From assembly GCF_000688455.1 (NCBI RefSeq), contig NZ_JIAL01000001.1, positions 961,001 through 1,025,000 of the forward strand: DNA of 64,000 bases, written 5' to 3'. The position numbers and the translations under genes are program-made. Under the pieces are notes generated by a model. That model searched no databases, was not told where the DNA came from, and worked only from the letters and a program-made list of their open reading frames with translations. Origin of the DNA: Pseudacidobacterium ailaaui (GTDB lineage: Bacteria; Acidobacteriota; Terriglobia; Terriglobales; Acidobacteriaceae). Shown one piece after another: positions 8,264 to 19,065 of this stretch (the first letter of the stretch is position 1; each line of letters begins with the position of its first letter).

Positions 8264-8671
8264 ATGCCATTTGTACGTATTTCTGTTACAGACAAGATGC
8301 CGATCGAGAAGCGCCAGGAGCTGCCGAAGGTTGTTTATGATGCGATGCGCGCCTCCATCAACATTCCAGAGAGTGATCTGTTTGTTGCGCTGCACGCGCA
8401 CGGTAAAGGTGAACTGGTGGCCGACCCAAAATTCATGGGAATGCAGCGCACTGCGAACTTCACACTTGTGCACATCACTCTGCGGCGTGGCCGGACAGTG
8501 GAGATGAAGCAGAAGCTGTATCGCGAGATTGCGCGACTGGCCGAGGAACGTGCAGGCATCGCTCCGGATGATGTGATGATTGTGCTTTCAGAAAATGGAC
8601 CAGAGGACTGGTCCTTCGGCAAGGGAGTAGCGCAGTTTGTCGAGGCGCAGAAGCCTGAGGTGTCGGCATGA
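8264..8671 (+). CDS. Tautomerase-superfamily protein inserted in the isc operon
   Basis: 135 residues. The start MPFVRISV leaves Pro as residue 1 after Met removal, the catalytic base of the 4-oxalocrotonate tautomerase superfamily. The repeat structure (N-terminal beta-alpha-beta [20 protein letters not shown], second half [23 protein letters not shown]) fits a fused double unit of the cis-CaaD/MSAD size class rather than the 60-residue 4-OT type. It is translationally coupled to hscA (ATGA overlap). Standard isc operons do not have this gene; a role in Fe-S assembly is only suggested by position. The substrate is unknown. Confidence 0.85.
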   Translation: MPFVRISVTDKMPIEKRQELPKVVYDAMRASINIPESDLFVALHAHGKGELVADPKFMGMQRTANFTLVHITLRRGRTVEMKQKLYREIARLAEERAGIAPDDVMIVLSENGPEDWSFGKGVAQFVEAQKPEVSA

Positions 8672-10611
8672 GCGAAAACAAAGAGCGCATTGTCGGCATT
8701 GATCTTGGCACGACCAACTCCCTGGTTGCCTTTATGCAAGGGGAGCAGCCCGTGGTCATCCCCGGTGAGGACGGGTCAAACCTGGTGCCATCGGTGGTTG
8801 CTCTGGACACGACTGGCGGCCAGCGCAGGTTTGTTGTGGGCAATGCCGCTCGGGAGCATCTTCTGCGTACCCCGGAGCGCGTCATCTATTCCGCCAAGCG
8901 GCTGATGGGGCGCGGCATCGAGGACGTACAGGACGAAGTGAAGCTCTTCCCTTTTCGGCTGTCGGCCGACTTACAGCCCGGAGAGGTCCTGCGCATCCGC
9001 TTGGGCGATGAGGAATTTACCCCGCCGGAGATCTCCGCTTACGTGCTGCGTCAGCTAAAGCGAAATGCGGAGCGATACTTTGGCGCTCCGGTCACCAAGG
9101 CCGTCATCACCGTTCCAGCCTATTTTAACGACGCGCAGCGGCAGGCGACAAAAGATGCAGGCCGCATGGCTGGACTCGAAGTACTGCGACTGGTGAATGA
9201 ACCAACGGCCGCGGCGCTTGCCTATGGACTGGACCGCAACAAGGAAGGCTTGGTCGCCGTTTACGATCTGGGCGGTGGGACCTTCGACATCTCTGTCCTC
9301 AAGCTGCATGAGGGCATTTTTGAGGTCATCGCGACGAACGGTGATACGCACCTGGGCGGCGATGATATTGACAATCTGCTGATTGCCATTGCCCTTGAGG
9401 ACATCAAGGGCGAGCTTGGTCTTGACCTCAGCACCCATGCTGAGGCAGTCCAGGCCATTCGCAAGGCCATGATTGAGGCCAAAATTGCGCTTTCATCTTC
9501 TGAAGCGGCACGCATCAGCATTGATCTGCCCGGCGGCGAGAAATATCAGCGTGAACTGCCCCGCCCGGCCTTTGAGGAGATCATCCGTCCGGTCATTGAA
9601 AAGACCATCGCTCCCTGCAAACAGGCGTTAAGAGACGCAGGCGTCACGCCTGAACAGATTGATGAGGTGGTGCTGGTCGGCGGCTCGACGCGCATTCCCG
9701 CCGTGCGTCGGCTGACGGACGAGGTCTTCCATCTCAGTGCGCGCGGGAAAAGGCCCCATACGGACCTGAATCCCGATGAGGTGGTGGCCCTGGGCGCAGC
9801 GGTACAAGCCAATATTCTGGCCGGAGGGTCCCAGGCAACTGAGGACATGTTGCTGCTGGATGTGACTCCCCTTTCCCTGGGCATTGAAGCGCTTGGCGGG
9901 GTCGTGGCGAAGATCATCCAGCGCAACTCGACCATTCCCGCATCAGCCACCGAGCACTTTACCACAGGGGTCGACGGCCAGACGAATGTGGCCATCCACG
10001 TTGTGCAGGGCGAACGCGAACTGGCAAAAGACTGCCGCTCGCTGGCCCGGTTTGACCTGAAGGGCATTCCTCCCATGTCTGCCGGACTTCCGCGCATTGA
10101 GGTGAAGTTCCTGATTGACGCCAATGGCATCCTGCACGTCTCAGCACGCGAGCAGCGTTCAGGCAAAGAGGCCGAGATTGAGGTAAAGCCCACCTATGGC
10201 CTTACGGATGAGCAGGTCGAAACCATGATCCTCGATTCGTTCGACCATGCGGAGGAGGACTTCTACCAGCGACAGTTGATTGAAGCACGCAATGAGGCCG
10301 ACACGATTCTGCGGGCGGTAGAGAAGGCCCCGGAAAATCCGGCATGGCAGCAGTTGACCGAGGAAGAGCGCGCACAGATTGCGCTGCTCAAAGAAGAACT
10401 CTCTGTCCTGAAGCAAGGCGATGACCTGAAGGCGCTTCGCGCCGGGACCGACGCGCTTGACAAGGCAACACGGCGCTTTGCCGAGCTGATGATGGATGCT
10501 GCGGTGTCCAGCGCCATCAAAGGCGAAACGATGGATTCGGCCGGGGAGAAGCTGGGCGAAGGCCCTACGGCGCCGCATCCATTTGCGCCTGCGGAGATAA
10601 CGAAAGAATAA
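8668..10611 (+). CDS. hscA: Fe-S assembly Hsp70 chaperone HscA
   Basis: 647 residues. The ATPase domain shows [24 protein letters not shown] and [13 protein letters not shown]; the substrate domain has [21 protein letters not shown], typical of HscA rather than DnaK, which has a different lid and C-terminus. It binds the LPPVK peptide of IscU with HscB as J-protein. The ATG at 8668 overlaps the tautomerase stop by four bases, and fdx starts two bases after its stop. Confidence 0.95.
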   Translation: MSENKERIVGIDLGTTNSLVAFMQGEQPVVIPGEDGSNLVPSVVALDTTGGQRRFVVGNAAREHLLRTPERVIYSAKRLMGRGIEDVQDEVKLFPFRLSADLQPGEVLRIRLGDEEFTPPEISAYVLRQLKRNAERYFGAPVTKAVITVPAYFNDAQRQATKDAGRMAGLEVLRLVNEPTAAALAYGLDRNKEGLVAVYDLGGGTFDISVLKLHEGIFEVIATNGDTHLGGDDIDNLLIAIALEDIKGELGLDLSTHAEAVQAIRKAMIEAKIALSSSEAARISIDLPGGEKYQRELPRPAFEEIIRPVIEKTIAPCKQALRDAGVTPEQIDEVVLVGGSTRIPAVRRLTDEVFHLSARGKRPHTDLNPDEVVALGAAVQANILAGGSQATEDMLLLDVTPLSLGIEALGGVVAKIIQRNSTIPASATEHFTTGVDGQTNVAIHVVQGERELAKDCRSLARFDLKGIPPMSAGLPRIEVKFLIDANGILHVSAREQRSGKEAEIEVKPTYGLTDEQVETMILDSFDHAEEDFYQRQLIEARNEADTILRAVEKAPENPAWQQLTEEERAQIALLKEELSVLKQGDDLKALRAGTDALDKATRRFAELMMDAAVSSAIKGETMDSAGEKLGEGPTAPHPFAPAEITKE

Positions 10612-10612
10612 T

Positions 10613-11050
10613 ATGAGCGAAGTAAAGACAAATCACGAAATAGACCTGAGCAAGCCCCCTGCGCCGAACATGGTGCGCGTCACCTTTCTGCCGGAAGGCA
10701 GGACCGTCGAATTTGCCTTCGGCACCATGCCCTATGATCACCATGGCAAGCCGATGTCGTTTCTCGATGTCGCAGAAAACTATGGCATCTTTCTTGACCA
10801 CGCCTGCGGCGGAGCCTGCGCATGTACGACATGCCATGTATGGATCAAGGAAGGTGCTGATGGCCTGAGCGAAGCCGAGGACGATGAACTCGACCGTCTG
10901 GACATGGCCGCTGACCTCCAGCTCAACTCACGTCTCGGCTGCCAGTGCGTCATCACCAAACCTGGCAATTATGTCGTCGAGATTCCCAAATGGAACCGCA
11001 ACTACGTTTCTGAAGGCAAGCCGCTGGCCCTCGCCGAGGAGAAAAAATAA
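10613..11050 (+). CDS. fdx: ISC-type [2Fe-2S] ferredoxin
   Basis: 145 residues. Cluster ligands are C65, C71 and C74 (DHACGGACACTTCHVW, Cx5Cx2C) and C110 (RLGCQ), the adrenodoxin-like ISC ferredoxin arrangement. It donates electrons during cluster formation on IscU. An N-terminal extension of about 20 residues and a Lys/Glu-rich C-terminal tail make it longer than E. coli Fdx (111 residues). The stop overlaps the iscX start (TAATG). Confidence 0.94.
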   Translation: MSEVKTNHEIDLSKPPAPNMVRVTFLPEGRTVEFAFGTMPYDHHGKPMSFLDVAENYGIFLDHACGGACACTTCHVWIKEGADGLSEAEDDELDRLDMAADLQLNSRLGCQCVITKPGNYVVEIPKWNRNYVSEGKPLALAEEKK

Positions 11051-11268
11051 TGGCGCGCGAAATTTACTGGACCGATGCTGAAGAGATCGGCATTCAGTTG
11101 CAGGAGAAGTACCCTGATCTGGACCCGCTGACCGTCCGTTTTACCGACCTGCATCAATACGTGACCAAGCTTGAAGGCTTCGTCGATGATCCGGCAAAGT
11201 CGAACGAAGCGAAGCTCGAAGCCATCCAGATGGCCTGGTACGAAGAGTACAAAGACGCTTCGCAATAA
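11050..11268 (+). CDS. iscX: Fe-S assembly protein IscX
   Basis: 72 residues, close to the usual 66. It shows the family features: a Trp/Thr-Asp start (YWTDAEEIGIQLQEKYPDLDP), LTVRFTDLH in the middle and EAIQMAWYEEYKD at the end. IscX is an acidic winged-helix-like protein that binds IscS and iron and modulates cluster assembly. It is the last gene of the operon; no clear terminator is visible before the convergent pump gene at 11278. Confidence 0.93.
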   Translation: MAREIYWTDAEEIGIQLQEKYPDLDPLTVRFTDLHQYVTKLEGFVDDPAKSNEAKLEAIQMAWYEEYKDASQ

Positions 11269-11277
11269 GAGACAGAT

Positions 11278-14200
11278 TCAATCTCCGGGGGCTGCTTCGG
11301 GGCGCGTCCGCGTAATCTCTCCCTTTTCAAAGCGCTTGCCAAACCGCTGGACGCGCAGTTGCAGCTTATCGAAGAAGAGGTACACCACCGGCGTGGTGAA
11401 GAGCGTCATCATCTGAGAGACGATCAGGCCACCGACAATGGTGATGCCCAGGGGCTGACGGAGTTCCGCTCCTGTTCCCCGCCCCAGCGCCAGCGGAAGC
11501 CCGCCGAGAAGGGCTGCCATGGTCGTCATCATGATGGGGCGGAAGCGAAGCAAACAAGCTTCGTAGATGGCCTCATCACTGCTTTTGCCTTCCTGCCGCT
11601 CCTGCGCCAGCGCGAAATCAATCATCATAATGGCATTTTTCTTCACAATGCCAATCAGCAGGATGATGCCAATAATGGCAATCACGCTGAGGTCCGTATG
11701 TGTAATCAGCAGCGCGAGGATGGCCCCGACACCGGCAGAGGGCAGCGTGGAAAGAATCGTGATGGGGTGGATATAGCTCTCATAAAGTATGCCCAGCACG
11801 ATGTAAACCGTTGCCAGCGCTGTAAGAATGAGAAACGGCTCACTGGACAGAGACGACTGAAAGGCCTGTGCGGTGCCCTGGAAGCTGCCATGCACACTGC
11901 TGGGCATTCCGATGTCGGCCTCGGCATTCTGCAGGGCGGTAACCGCCTGCCCCAGGGAGACGCCGGGCGCGAGATTAAAGCTGAGAGTGACCGCCGGGAA
12001 CTGTCCCTGGTGGTTGACGGCCAGCGACGTGCGTCCTGGCTCGAACCTTGTGACCGCCGTGAGCGGTACACTCGTTCCATTGCTGGATTTGATGTAGATA
12101 TTGCTGAGTGCCGCAGGATCACGCTGGTACTGCGGCGCCACTTCCATGACCACGTGGTACTGGTTCAGCGAGGTGTACATGGTGGAGACCTGCCGCTGTC
12201 CAAAGGCGTCGTAGAGCACGTTATCAATCAATTCTGGCGAGATTCCCAGGCGCGCGGCCGTATCCCGATCGATGACCAGGTTGGCGGCAAGCCCCTGGTC
12301 CTGCTGGTCCGTTGAAGCATCGCGGAGCTCGGGCATGGTGCGCATCTTTTCAAGCAGCCTGGGCGCCCATTCATTCAGCTCCTTGATGTCCTGGTCTTCC
12401 AGCGTGTACTGGTATTGCGCATCGCTCATGCGCGCACCCACACTCAGGTCCTGCGCCGCCTGAAGGACCAGCGTGACACCCGGAATGTGCGCCAGCTTTG
12501 GGCGCAGGCGGTTGATGATCTGGTCTACGCTCGCGTGGTTGCGTTGTGCAAGCGGCTTCAGAGTCACGAACATGCGGCCGACGTTGGTGGTTGCTCCGCC
12601 GCCGCTGCCTCCGGCAAAGGCTACAACCGACTGTACGCCAGGGTCCTGCTGCACGATGGCTGCAAGCTGCGACTGCTTGCGGTTCATGTCCTCAAAGGAG
12701 ATGTCCTGAGAGGCGCGCGTAATGCCCATCATGCGGCCGGTGTCCTGCTGCGGAAAGAAGCCCTTGGGCACCAGGATGAAGAGATAGATATTCAGAAAGA
12801 AAGTAGCAATCGTGATGAGCAGCACCGGCAGCTTGTGTGCGATGACCCAGCGCAGGCCATGATCATACATCTTCAGCATCCCGCTGAAGAACCGCTCGCT
12901 CAGAAGGTACATCCGGCCATGCTTCTGCTGATTGTGCGGCTTAAGAAACTTGGCGCACATCATCGGTGTGGTGGTGAGCGAAACAATGAGCGACATGCCG
13001 ATCGCCACACTGAGCGTCACGGCGAACTCACGGAAGAGTCTGCCCACAATTCCGCCCATGAGCAGAATCGGGATGAAGACGGCGACCAGCGATGTGCTCA
13101 TGGAGAGCACGGTAAAGCCGATCTCCTTTGAGCCTTTCATCGCCGCTTCATAGGGAGAAAAGCCCATTTCCAGATAGCGCGTGATGTTCTCGATGACGAC
13201 AATCGCATCGTCCACCACAAAGCCGGTGGAGATGGTCAGCGCCATCAGGGAGAGATTGTCCAGCGAGTATCCCAGCAGATACATCACACCGAAGGTGCCA
13301 ACCAACGAAAGCGGCACGGCAACACTGGGAATGACGGTGGCCCAGACATTTCTGAGAAAGAGGAAGACCACCATGACCACCAGCGTCACGCTAATCAGCA
13401 GCGATATTTCGACATCCAAAACAGAGGCGCGGATCGTGATGGTGCGGTCCAGAACAACATGAAAATCAATGAGGGGAGAAATGGACGCCTTCAACTGCGG
13501 GATGGCAGCGTAGACGCGGTCCACCGTATCAATCACATTCGCTCCGGGGACCTTAAAAATAATGACCAGAACGGCGGGCTTTCCATTGGCGATGCCAGAG
13601 GTGTGGATATCAGCAACCGAGTCCAGCACCTGGCCGATATCACTCAGCCTGACGGCAGCGCCGGTTGTGGCATTGTAGCCAATGACCAGGGGCGCATACT
13701 CGCTGGCCCGCATCAACTGGTCATTGTCCGCAAGGGTAGACATGCGCCCACCGGCCTTCAGATATCCCTTGGCCAGGTTCATGTTCACCTGCCCCAGCGC
13801 TGTACGCACGCCCTCCAGACCGATGCCATACGAGCTGAGCTGCATCGGGTTCAGTTCGACGCGGACCGCGGGCTGCGCGCTGCCGCCCACAAAGACCTGC
13901 CCCACGCCGGAAATCTGCGAGAGCTTTTGCGCAAGGATCGAGTCGGCCGCATCGTACATCTGTCCCTTGGTAAGCACGTCCGAGGTCAGCGCAATGATCA
14001 TGATGGGCGCATCCGAAGGATTGATCTTGCGGTAGGTAGGGTTCTCGGGCATGTTCGCCGGCAAGTTGCTGCGGGCCGCATTAATGGCCGCCTGCACGTC
14101 GCGCGCCGCGCCGTCAATATTGCGCGAGAGATCAAACTGCAGGTTGACGTTGCTTCCGCCCAAAGAGCTCGAAGAGGTCATCTGCGTCACACCCGCAATG

Positions 14201-14418
14201 CGCCCGAACTGCCGTTCCAGCGGAGTGGCGATGGCAGCAGCGACGGTTTCCGGGCTGGCGCCGGGCAGTCCTCCATAGACTGAGATGGTGGGAAATTCGA
14301 TCTCCGGCAGGGACGCCACCGGCAGCAGATTATAGGCCACCGCGCCTGCCAACAGCAGAGCAAGGCTCAGCAGCGTGGTGGCTACTGGCCGTCGGATAAA
14401 TGGCGCGGACAAATGCAT
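11278..14418 (-). CDS. mdtC: RND multidrug efflux permease, MdtC-like
   Basis: 1046 residues, the usual RND size. It has a membrane helix at the N-terminus (FIRRPVATTLLSLALLLAG), two large periplasmic loops and twelve membrane helices. TM4 holds the proton-relay pair in [16 protein letters not shown]. Sequence features such as [17 protein letters not shown] place it with the MdtB/MdtC/MuxB/MuxC heteromeric group. It is the last gene of a three-gene operon and lies 11 bases after the first permease gene. A TolC-type outer membrane partner is not encoded here. Confidence 0.9.
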   Translation of the reverse strand: MHLSAPFIRRPVATTLLSLALLLAGAVAYNLLPVASLPEIEFPTISVYGGLPGASPETVAAAIATPLERQFGRIAGVTQMTSSSSLGGSNVNLQFDLSRNIDGAARDVQAAINAARSNLPANMPENPTYRKINPSDAPIMIIALTSDVLTKGQMYDAADSILAQKLSQISGVGQVFVGGSAQPAVRVELNPMQLSSYGIGLEGVRTALGQVNMNLAKGYLKAGGRMSTLADNDQLMRASEYAPLVIGYNATTGAAVRLSDIGQVLDSVADIHTSGIANGKPAVLVIIFKVPGANVIDTVDRVYAAIPQLKASISPLIDFHVVLDRTITIRASVLDVEISLLISVTLVVMVVFLFLRNVWATVIPSVAVPLSLVGTFGVMYLLGYSLDNLSLMALTISTGFVVDDAIVVIENITRYLEMGFSPYEAAMKGSKEIGFTVLSMSTSLVAVFIPILLMGGIVGRLFREFAVTLSVAIGMSLIVSLTTTPMMCAKFLKPHNQQKHGRMYLLSERFFSGMLKMYDHGLRWVIAHKLPVLLITIATFFLNIYLFILVPKGFFPQQDTGRMMGITRASQDISFEDMNRKQSQLAAIVQQDPGVQSVVAFAGGSGGGATTNVGRMFVTLKPLAQRNHASVDQIINRLRPKLAHIPGVTLVLQAAQDLSVGARMSDAQYQYTLEDQDIKELNEWAPRLLEKMRTMPELRDASTDQQDQGLAANLVIDRDTAARLGISPELIDNVLYDAFGQRQVSTMYTSLNQYHVVMEVAPQYQRDPAALSNIYIKSSNGTSVPLTAVTRFEPGRTSLAVNHQGQFPAVTLSFNLAPGVSLGQAVTALQNAEADIGMPSSVHGSFQGTAQAFQSSLSSEPFLILTALATVYIVLGILYESYIHPITILSTLPSAGVGAILALLITHTDLSVIAIIGIILLIGIVKKNAIMMIDFALAQERQEGKSSDEAIYEACLLRFRPIMMTTMAALLGGLPLALGRGTGAELRQPLGITIVGGLIVSQMMTLFTTPVVYLFFDKLQLRVQRFGKRFEKGEITRTRPEAAPGD

Positions 14419-14429
14419 GGCGGTTCTTC

Positions 14430-17400
14430 TTAATCGGCGTGCACGGCCTGTTCCTCAAGCATCCTCTGCTCGCGGCGGCGTGTGAACCACTGGCTCATCC
14501 TGTCGAAATACAGGTACACGACCGGGGTGGTATAGAGGGTGAGCACCTGGGAAAAGATCAGGCCGCCGACGATGGTGATTCCCAGCGGCTGGCGCAGCTC
14601 CGCACCCATGCCGCTGCCGAAGGCCAGCGGCAGGCCGCCGAGAAGGGCAGCCATAGTCGTCATCATGATGGGACGAAAACGCAGCAGGCATGCCTGATAG
14701 ATCGAATCCTCTGGCGATTTGCCTTCCTTGCGCTCGGCCTCCAGCGCAAAATCAATCATCATGATGGCATTTTTCTTCACAATACCAATCAGCAGGATGA
14801 TGCCAATGATGCCAATCACATTCAGGTCCAGCTTGAAGAGCAGCAGGGCAAGAATGGCGCCGACGCCGGCCGATGGCAGGGTGGAAAGGATCGTGATGGG
14901 GTGAATATAGCTCTCGTAGAGCACCCCCAGTACGATGTAGACGGTAATCAGCGCGGCCAGAATCAGCAAAGGTTCATTGGAAAGCGAGGACTGGAAGGCA
15001 GCGGCCGTCCCCTGAAAGGCGGCATTGATGCTGGCCGGCATTCCCATGCGCTGTTCCACATTGTGGATGGCCTGCACTGCATCTCCCAGCGAGGCCCCGG
15101 GAGCAAGATTGAACGAGATGGTGGCCACGGGAAACTGTCCCAGATGGTTGATGGCCAGCGGCGTATGGGTCTGCGAAATCTTTACAAACGCGCTGAGCGG
15201 CACCTGCGTTCCCGTGGAAGAGGGCACATAAATTTTGCTCAGATCGTCGGCCGTGCGCTGGAACTCAGGCTGCACTTCCAGCACCACGTGATACTGGTTC
15301 AACTGGGTGAACATGGTTGAGACCTGGCGCTGGCCGAAGGCATCATAAAGCACATTGTCAATGTTCTGAAGAGAGACACCCAGACGAGAAGCGGTATCGC
15401 GGTCAATGTCGAGCGTGGTCTGCAATCCGTTGTCCTGCAAATCGCTGGCCACATCGCGCAGCTGCGGCTGCTTCTGCAGCTCGGCCACGATGCGCGGCAC
15501 CCAGGTACTCAGCTCCCGGCCGTCCACGTCCTCCAGTGTGTACTGATACTGGGTGCGGCTCACGCTGTCAGCCACGGTCAGGTCCTGGAGTGCCTGCAGA
15601 TAGAGCGTGATGCCTTCCACCTGTGCCAGCTTCGGCTGAAGACGGCGGATGATGTCCATGGCACGGCTTTTGCGCTGGTCGAGCGGCTTCAGATTGATCT
15701 GGATCCGTCCGGTATTCATGGTCATGTTCGTGCCGTCCACGCCAATAAAGGAGGAAAGGCTCTCGACGTCAGGGTCCTGAAGAATGACGTGGGCCAATGC
15801 CTGTTGGCGGCGCGCCATCTCACGGAAGGAGACCGTCTGCGGAGCCTCGGAAATGCCCAGCAGGACGCCTGTGTCTTCCACCGGGAAAAACCCCTTTGGC
15901 ACGTAGATATACAAGAGGACAGTGAAGACCAGCGTCGCAATCGTCACCAGCAGCGTTGTGAAGCGGAAACGCAGGACGGTCTGTAGCGTGCTCCCATAAA
16001 AGGCGATGACGCGCTCAAAGAACTCTTCCGTTTTGCGATAGAACCAGCCCTGCTTTTCCGGGGGTTTATGGCGCAGGATCTTCGCACACATCATCGGGGT
16101 GAGCGTAAGCGAAACCACCGCGGAAACCAAAATGGTAACGGCCAGCGTAATGGCGAATTCACGGAAGAGCCTGCCCACGACATCGCCCATAAAAAGCAAG
16201 GGAATGAGCACGGCAATGAGCGAGACGGTCAGAGAGACAATCGTGAATCCGATCTGCTCAGAACCCTTGAGGGCCGCCTCCAGCGGAGAATCTCCCTCTT
16301 CAAGGTAGCGGCTGATGTTCTCAATCATGACGATGGCGTCGTCCACGACAAAGCCGGTGGAAATGGTGAGCGCCATGAGCGTCAGATTGTTCAGGCTGTA
16401 CCCCAGCAGATACATGACGCCGAAGGTGCCAACCAGCGAGAGCGGTACGGCGACACTGGGAATGATTGTGGCCGAGAGGTTGCGCAGAAACAGGAAGATG
16501 ACCATGACCACCAGCGCGATGGTCAGCATCAACTCAAATTGCACATCTTTCACCGATGCACGGATGGTCACAGTGCGATCAGTCAGCGTGACCACATCAA
16601 TGGTGGCGGGCAGACTCGCCTTGAGCTGCGGAAGAATTTTTTCGATGCGGTCCACAACGCCGATGATGTTGGCCCCTGGCTGGCGCTGGATGTTGACGAT
16701 GACGGCCGGGACCTCATTCATCCAGGAAGCACGCAGAGAATTTTCCGCGCCATTGACTACCGTCGCCACGTCCTGCAGCCGCACCGGAGCGCCATTGCGA
16801 TAAGCAATGACAACAGGATCGTAGGCGGCAGAATCGAGGAGCTGGTCATTGGCGTCAATGGTGTAGGTCTGCCGTGTACCGTTCAGGCTTCCCTTGGCCT
16901 GGTTCACATTGTTGGCCGCAACCTGCGTGCGAATGTCCTCCAGGCTCAGCCCGTAGGAGGCAAGCTGGGACGGGTTTGCCTGGATCCGCACCGCCGGCTT
17001 TTGTCCGCCTGCAATCGAGACCAGCCCGACGCCGGAAACTTGTGAGATCTTCTGCGCCAGGTTGGTGTCCGCAAGGTCTTCAACCTGCGGCAAAGGCATG
17101 GTTTTCGATGTGAGCGCCAGGGTCAGGATCGGCTGGTCAGCTGGATTGACCTTGCTGTAGACCGGAGGATTCGGCAGGTCTGCGGGCAGAAAGCTCTGCG
17201 CGGCATTGATTCCTGCCTGGACCTCCTGCTCAGCCACATCAATGTCCTCAGAGAGGGCAAATTGCAGCGTGATGACCGAGCCTCCCTGTGAGCTGGTCGA
17301 GGTCATCTGGTTCAGTCCGGGCATCTGCCCAAACTGACGCTCCAGCGGGGCCGTCACCGAGGAAGCCATCACATCCGGGCTGGCCCCGGGATAAAACGTG

Positions 17401-17543
17401 ACCACCTGAATGGTAGGGTAGTCCACCTCCGGCAGCGCAGAGACAGGAAGCTGGCGGTATGCGACAAAACCGGCCAGCAGAATCGCGGCCATCAGCAGCG
17501 ACGTTGCTACAGGACGGAGAATAAATGGCCGGGAAGGACTCAT
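14430..17543 (-). CDS. mdtB: RND multidrug efflux permease, MdtB-like
   Basis: 1037 residues, clearly paralogous to the downstream permease (both share [20 protein letters not shown] and the DD pair in [18 protein letters not shown]). In MdtABC-type pumps the two permeases form a mixed trimer, one subunit mainly carrying protons and the other drug. It starts six bases after the adaptor gene ends, so the three genes form one transcript in the order mdtA, mdtB, mdtC. Confidence 0.9.
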   Translation of the reverse strand: MSPSRPFILRPVATSLLMAAILLAGFVAYRQLPVSALPEVDYPTIQVVTFYPGASPDVMASSVTAPLERQFGQMPGLNQMTSTSSQGGSVITLQFALSEDIDVAEQEVQAGINAAQSFLPADLPNPPVYSKVNPADQPILTLALTSKTMPLPQVEDLADTNLAQKISQVSGVGLVSIAGGQKPAVRIQANPSQLASYGLSLEDIRTQVAANNVNQAKGSLNGTRQTYTIDANDQLLDSAAYDPVVIAYRNGAPVRLQDVATVVNGAENSLRASWMNEVPAVIVNIQRQPGANIIGVVDRIEKILPQLKASLPATIDVVTLTDRTVTIRASVKDVQFELMLTIALVVMVIFLFLRNLSATIIPSVAVPLSLVGTFGVMYLLGYSLNNLTLMALTISTGFVVDDAIVMIENISRYLEEGDSPLEAALKGSEQIGFTIVSLTVSLIAVLIPLLFMGDVVGRLFREFAITLAVTILVSAVVSLTLTPMMCAKILRHKPPEKQGWFYRKTEEFFERVIAFYGSTLQTVLRFRFTTLLVTIATLVFTVLLYIYVPKGFFPVEDTGVLLGISEAPQTVSFREMARRQQALAHVILQDPDVESLSSFIGVDGTNMTMNTGRIQINLKPLDQRKSRAMDIIRRLQPKLAQVEGITLYLQALQDLTVADSVSRTQYQYTLEDVDGRELSTWVPRIVAELQKQPQLRDVASDLQDNGLQTTLDIDRDTASRLGVSLQNIDNVLYDAFGQRQVSTMFTQLNQYHVVLEVQPEFQRTADDLSKIYVPSSTGTQVPLSAFVKISQTHTPLAINHLGQFPVATISFNLAPGASLGDAVQAIHNVEQRMGMPASINAAFQGTAAAFQSSLSNEPLLILAALITVYIVLGVLYESYIHPITILSTLPSAGVGAILALLLFKLDLNVIGIIGIILLIGIVKKNAIMMIDFALEAERKEGKSPEDSIYQACLLRFRPIMMTTMAALLGGLPLAFGSGMGAELRQPLGITIVGGLIFSQVLTLYTTPVVYLYFDRMSQWFTRRREQRMLEEQAVHAD

Positions 17544-17549
17544 GGCAGC

Positions 17550-18812
17550 CTACTGCCCCATCATTCCATTGTTGCCGTTCTCACTTGGCTGCGCCGGAGG
17601 GTTGTGGGTCATCGGGCGCGGATCCACTTTGGTGCCCTCACGCAGCTTGTCTGCGCCATCGGTCACAATCTGGTCGCCGGGCTTAAGTCCGCTGGCAAAG
17701 ATGACAGTCGTCCCCTCGGTCACATCTACCTTGACCGGCTGTATGGCCACGGTCTTGTCCGCTTTGACCACCCAGACAAAATCGCCGTTGGTGCCGTGCT
17801 GTACGGCCGCAGCAGGAGCGGTAATTGCATCCGGTCGGTTTTCAAGAATGAGATGGATATTCACGAACTGGTTCGGAAACAGCTGCTCTTTTTCATTCTG
17901 GAAGACTGACTTCAGCTTGCCGGTCCCGGTGGTGGTGTCAATCTGGTTGTCGGCCGTAAGCAATTGTCCGCGGGCGATTAAGATCGTGTCAGACCGGTCG
18001 TAGGCTTCGGCCTGGAGCGCTTTGGCCCCTGCCATCTTGGTGAAGACCCGTGGCAGCTCATCTTCCGGCAGCGTAAACAAAACGGCGATTGGCTGGAACT
18101 GGTTGATGATGATCAGATTGGTGGTGTTGGCCGTCACCACGTTTCCCGGGTCCACCAGTCGAAGACCAATTTTCCCGGTGATGGGCGATGTAATGTGGCA
18201 ATACTGGACATTGAGCGCGTCTGCGTCAATCGCCGCCTGGTCGGCCTTGATTGCACCCTCATAATTGCCGAAGTTGGCAGCCTGCGCATCCAGCGTCTCC
18301 TTGGATACGACCCCCTGGTCATACAGGGCCTTGTAGCGGTTGTATTCGGCCTGTGCATTTTTGAGCTGCGCCTCGTCCTTGACCAGTTGGCCCTTGGCCT
18401 GGTCGAGCGTGGCCTGATAAGGGCGCGGATCGATCGTCATCAGTTCTTCGCCCTGATGCACGTCCTGCCCTTCCTTGAAGTTGACACGAACAAGTTCGCC
18501 GGTAACGCGGGGCTTCACGGTGACTGAATAGTACGGCGTGACCGTACCCAGCGCGGTGACATAAATCGGCATGGCCTTCTGCTGTACGGTCGCCACCTGT
18601 ACAGGGATGGCCCGGTTGGCCAGGGCCGCCTGCTGAGCAGCGGCCTGCTGATTGGCCTTGTCATTGGCGGTGATAATACGCCAGATGATGAATCCTACAA
18701 CGCCCACCACCAGCAGAAAAATGATGGCAGTGCGAACACGATGATGCGAATGCGGTGGGGGGGCCGCGGGCACAGTCCCCGTGCTAGGCTGCGTGGTTTG
18801 CGCGGACGGCAT
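17550..18812 (-). CDS. mdtA: RND periplasmic adaptor (membrane fusion protein), MdtA-like
   Basis: 420 residues. A single N-terminal membrane anchor (about residues 29-46, AIIFLLVVGVVGFIIW) is followed by split barrel-sandwich (lipoyl-like) halves around VKPRVTGELVRVNFKEGQ and SPITGKIGLRLVDPG, an alpha-helical hairpin (about 125-185) between them, and beta-barrel and membrane-proximal domains. It links the two RND permeases to an outer membrane channel. First gene of the operon; the Pro/His-rich start before the anchor is cytoplasmic. Confidence 0.92.
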   Translation of the reverse strand: MPSAQTTQPSTGTVPAAPPPHSHHRVRTAIIFLLVVGVVGFIIWRIITANDKANQQAAAQQAALANRAIPVQVATVQQKAMPIYVTALGTVTPYYSVTVKPRVTGELVRVNFKEGQDVHQGEELMTIDPRPYQATLDQAKGQLVKDEAQLKNAQAEYNRYKALYDQGVVSKETLDAQAANFGNYEGAIKADQAAIDADALNVQYCHITSPITGKIGLRLVDPGNVVTANTTNLIIINQFQPIAVLFTLPEDELPRVFTKMAGAKALQAEAYDRSDTILIARGQLLTADNQIDTTTGTGKLKSVFQNEKEQLFPNQFVNIHLILENRPDAITAPAAAVQHGTNGDFVWVVKADKTVAIQPVKVDVTEGTTVIFASGLKPGDQIVTDGADKLREGTKVDPRPMTHNPPAQPSENGNNGMMGQ

Positions 18813-19065
18813 ATGTTCCGGTAACTTTCCTGATAAAACGTTACACGCAATAAAAAAAGCGGTCTTTATAGCGACGAACCAGCAGCCGGAAAGGTTTCCT
18901 GCTGGGACTGCAAATCCATGAAAACAGAACAGCGAACAGGTTTCCTTGGCGGACCGGCGCTGACCAGACCATTGTATGCAAACCCGGCCCTCAGCGTCAC
19001 CCTGCGGCAGCGGGGACTTTGTTTCATCCGGGCGGCGCCCTGTAAGGTAATAAAAGGCTTACGGC

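Noticed and set aside
8668-10611. DnaK as the name of the Hsp70 gene
   Set aside because: Position between hscB and fdx, the LPPVK-bearing IscU in the same operon and the HscA-type substrate domain all favour HscA.
12149-12158. ACCACGTGGT in mdtC as a second parS-like site
   Set aside because: It shares only the CACGTG core; the outer GTT/AAC arms of parS are missing. The same holds for CCACGTGG near 21707.
11359-17045. Several long plus-strand open frames (about 240-325 codons) opposite the RND pump genes
   Set aside because: They are rich in His, Gln, Arg and Asp with no family motif and mirror the codon structure of the minus-strand pump genes.
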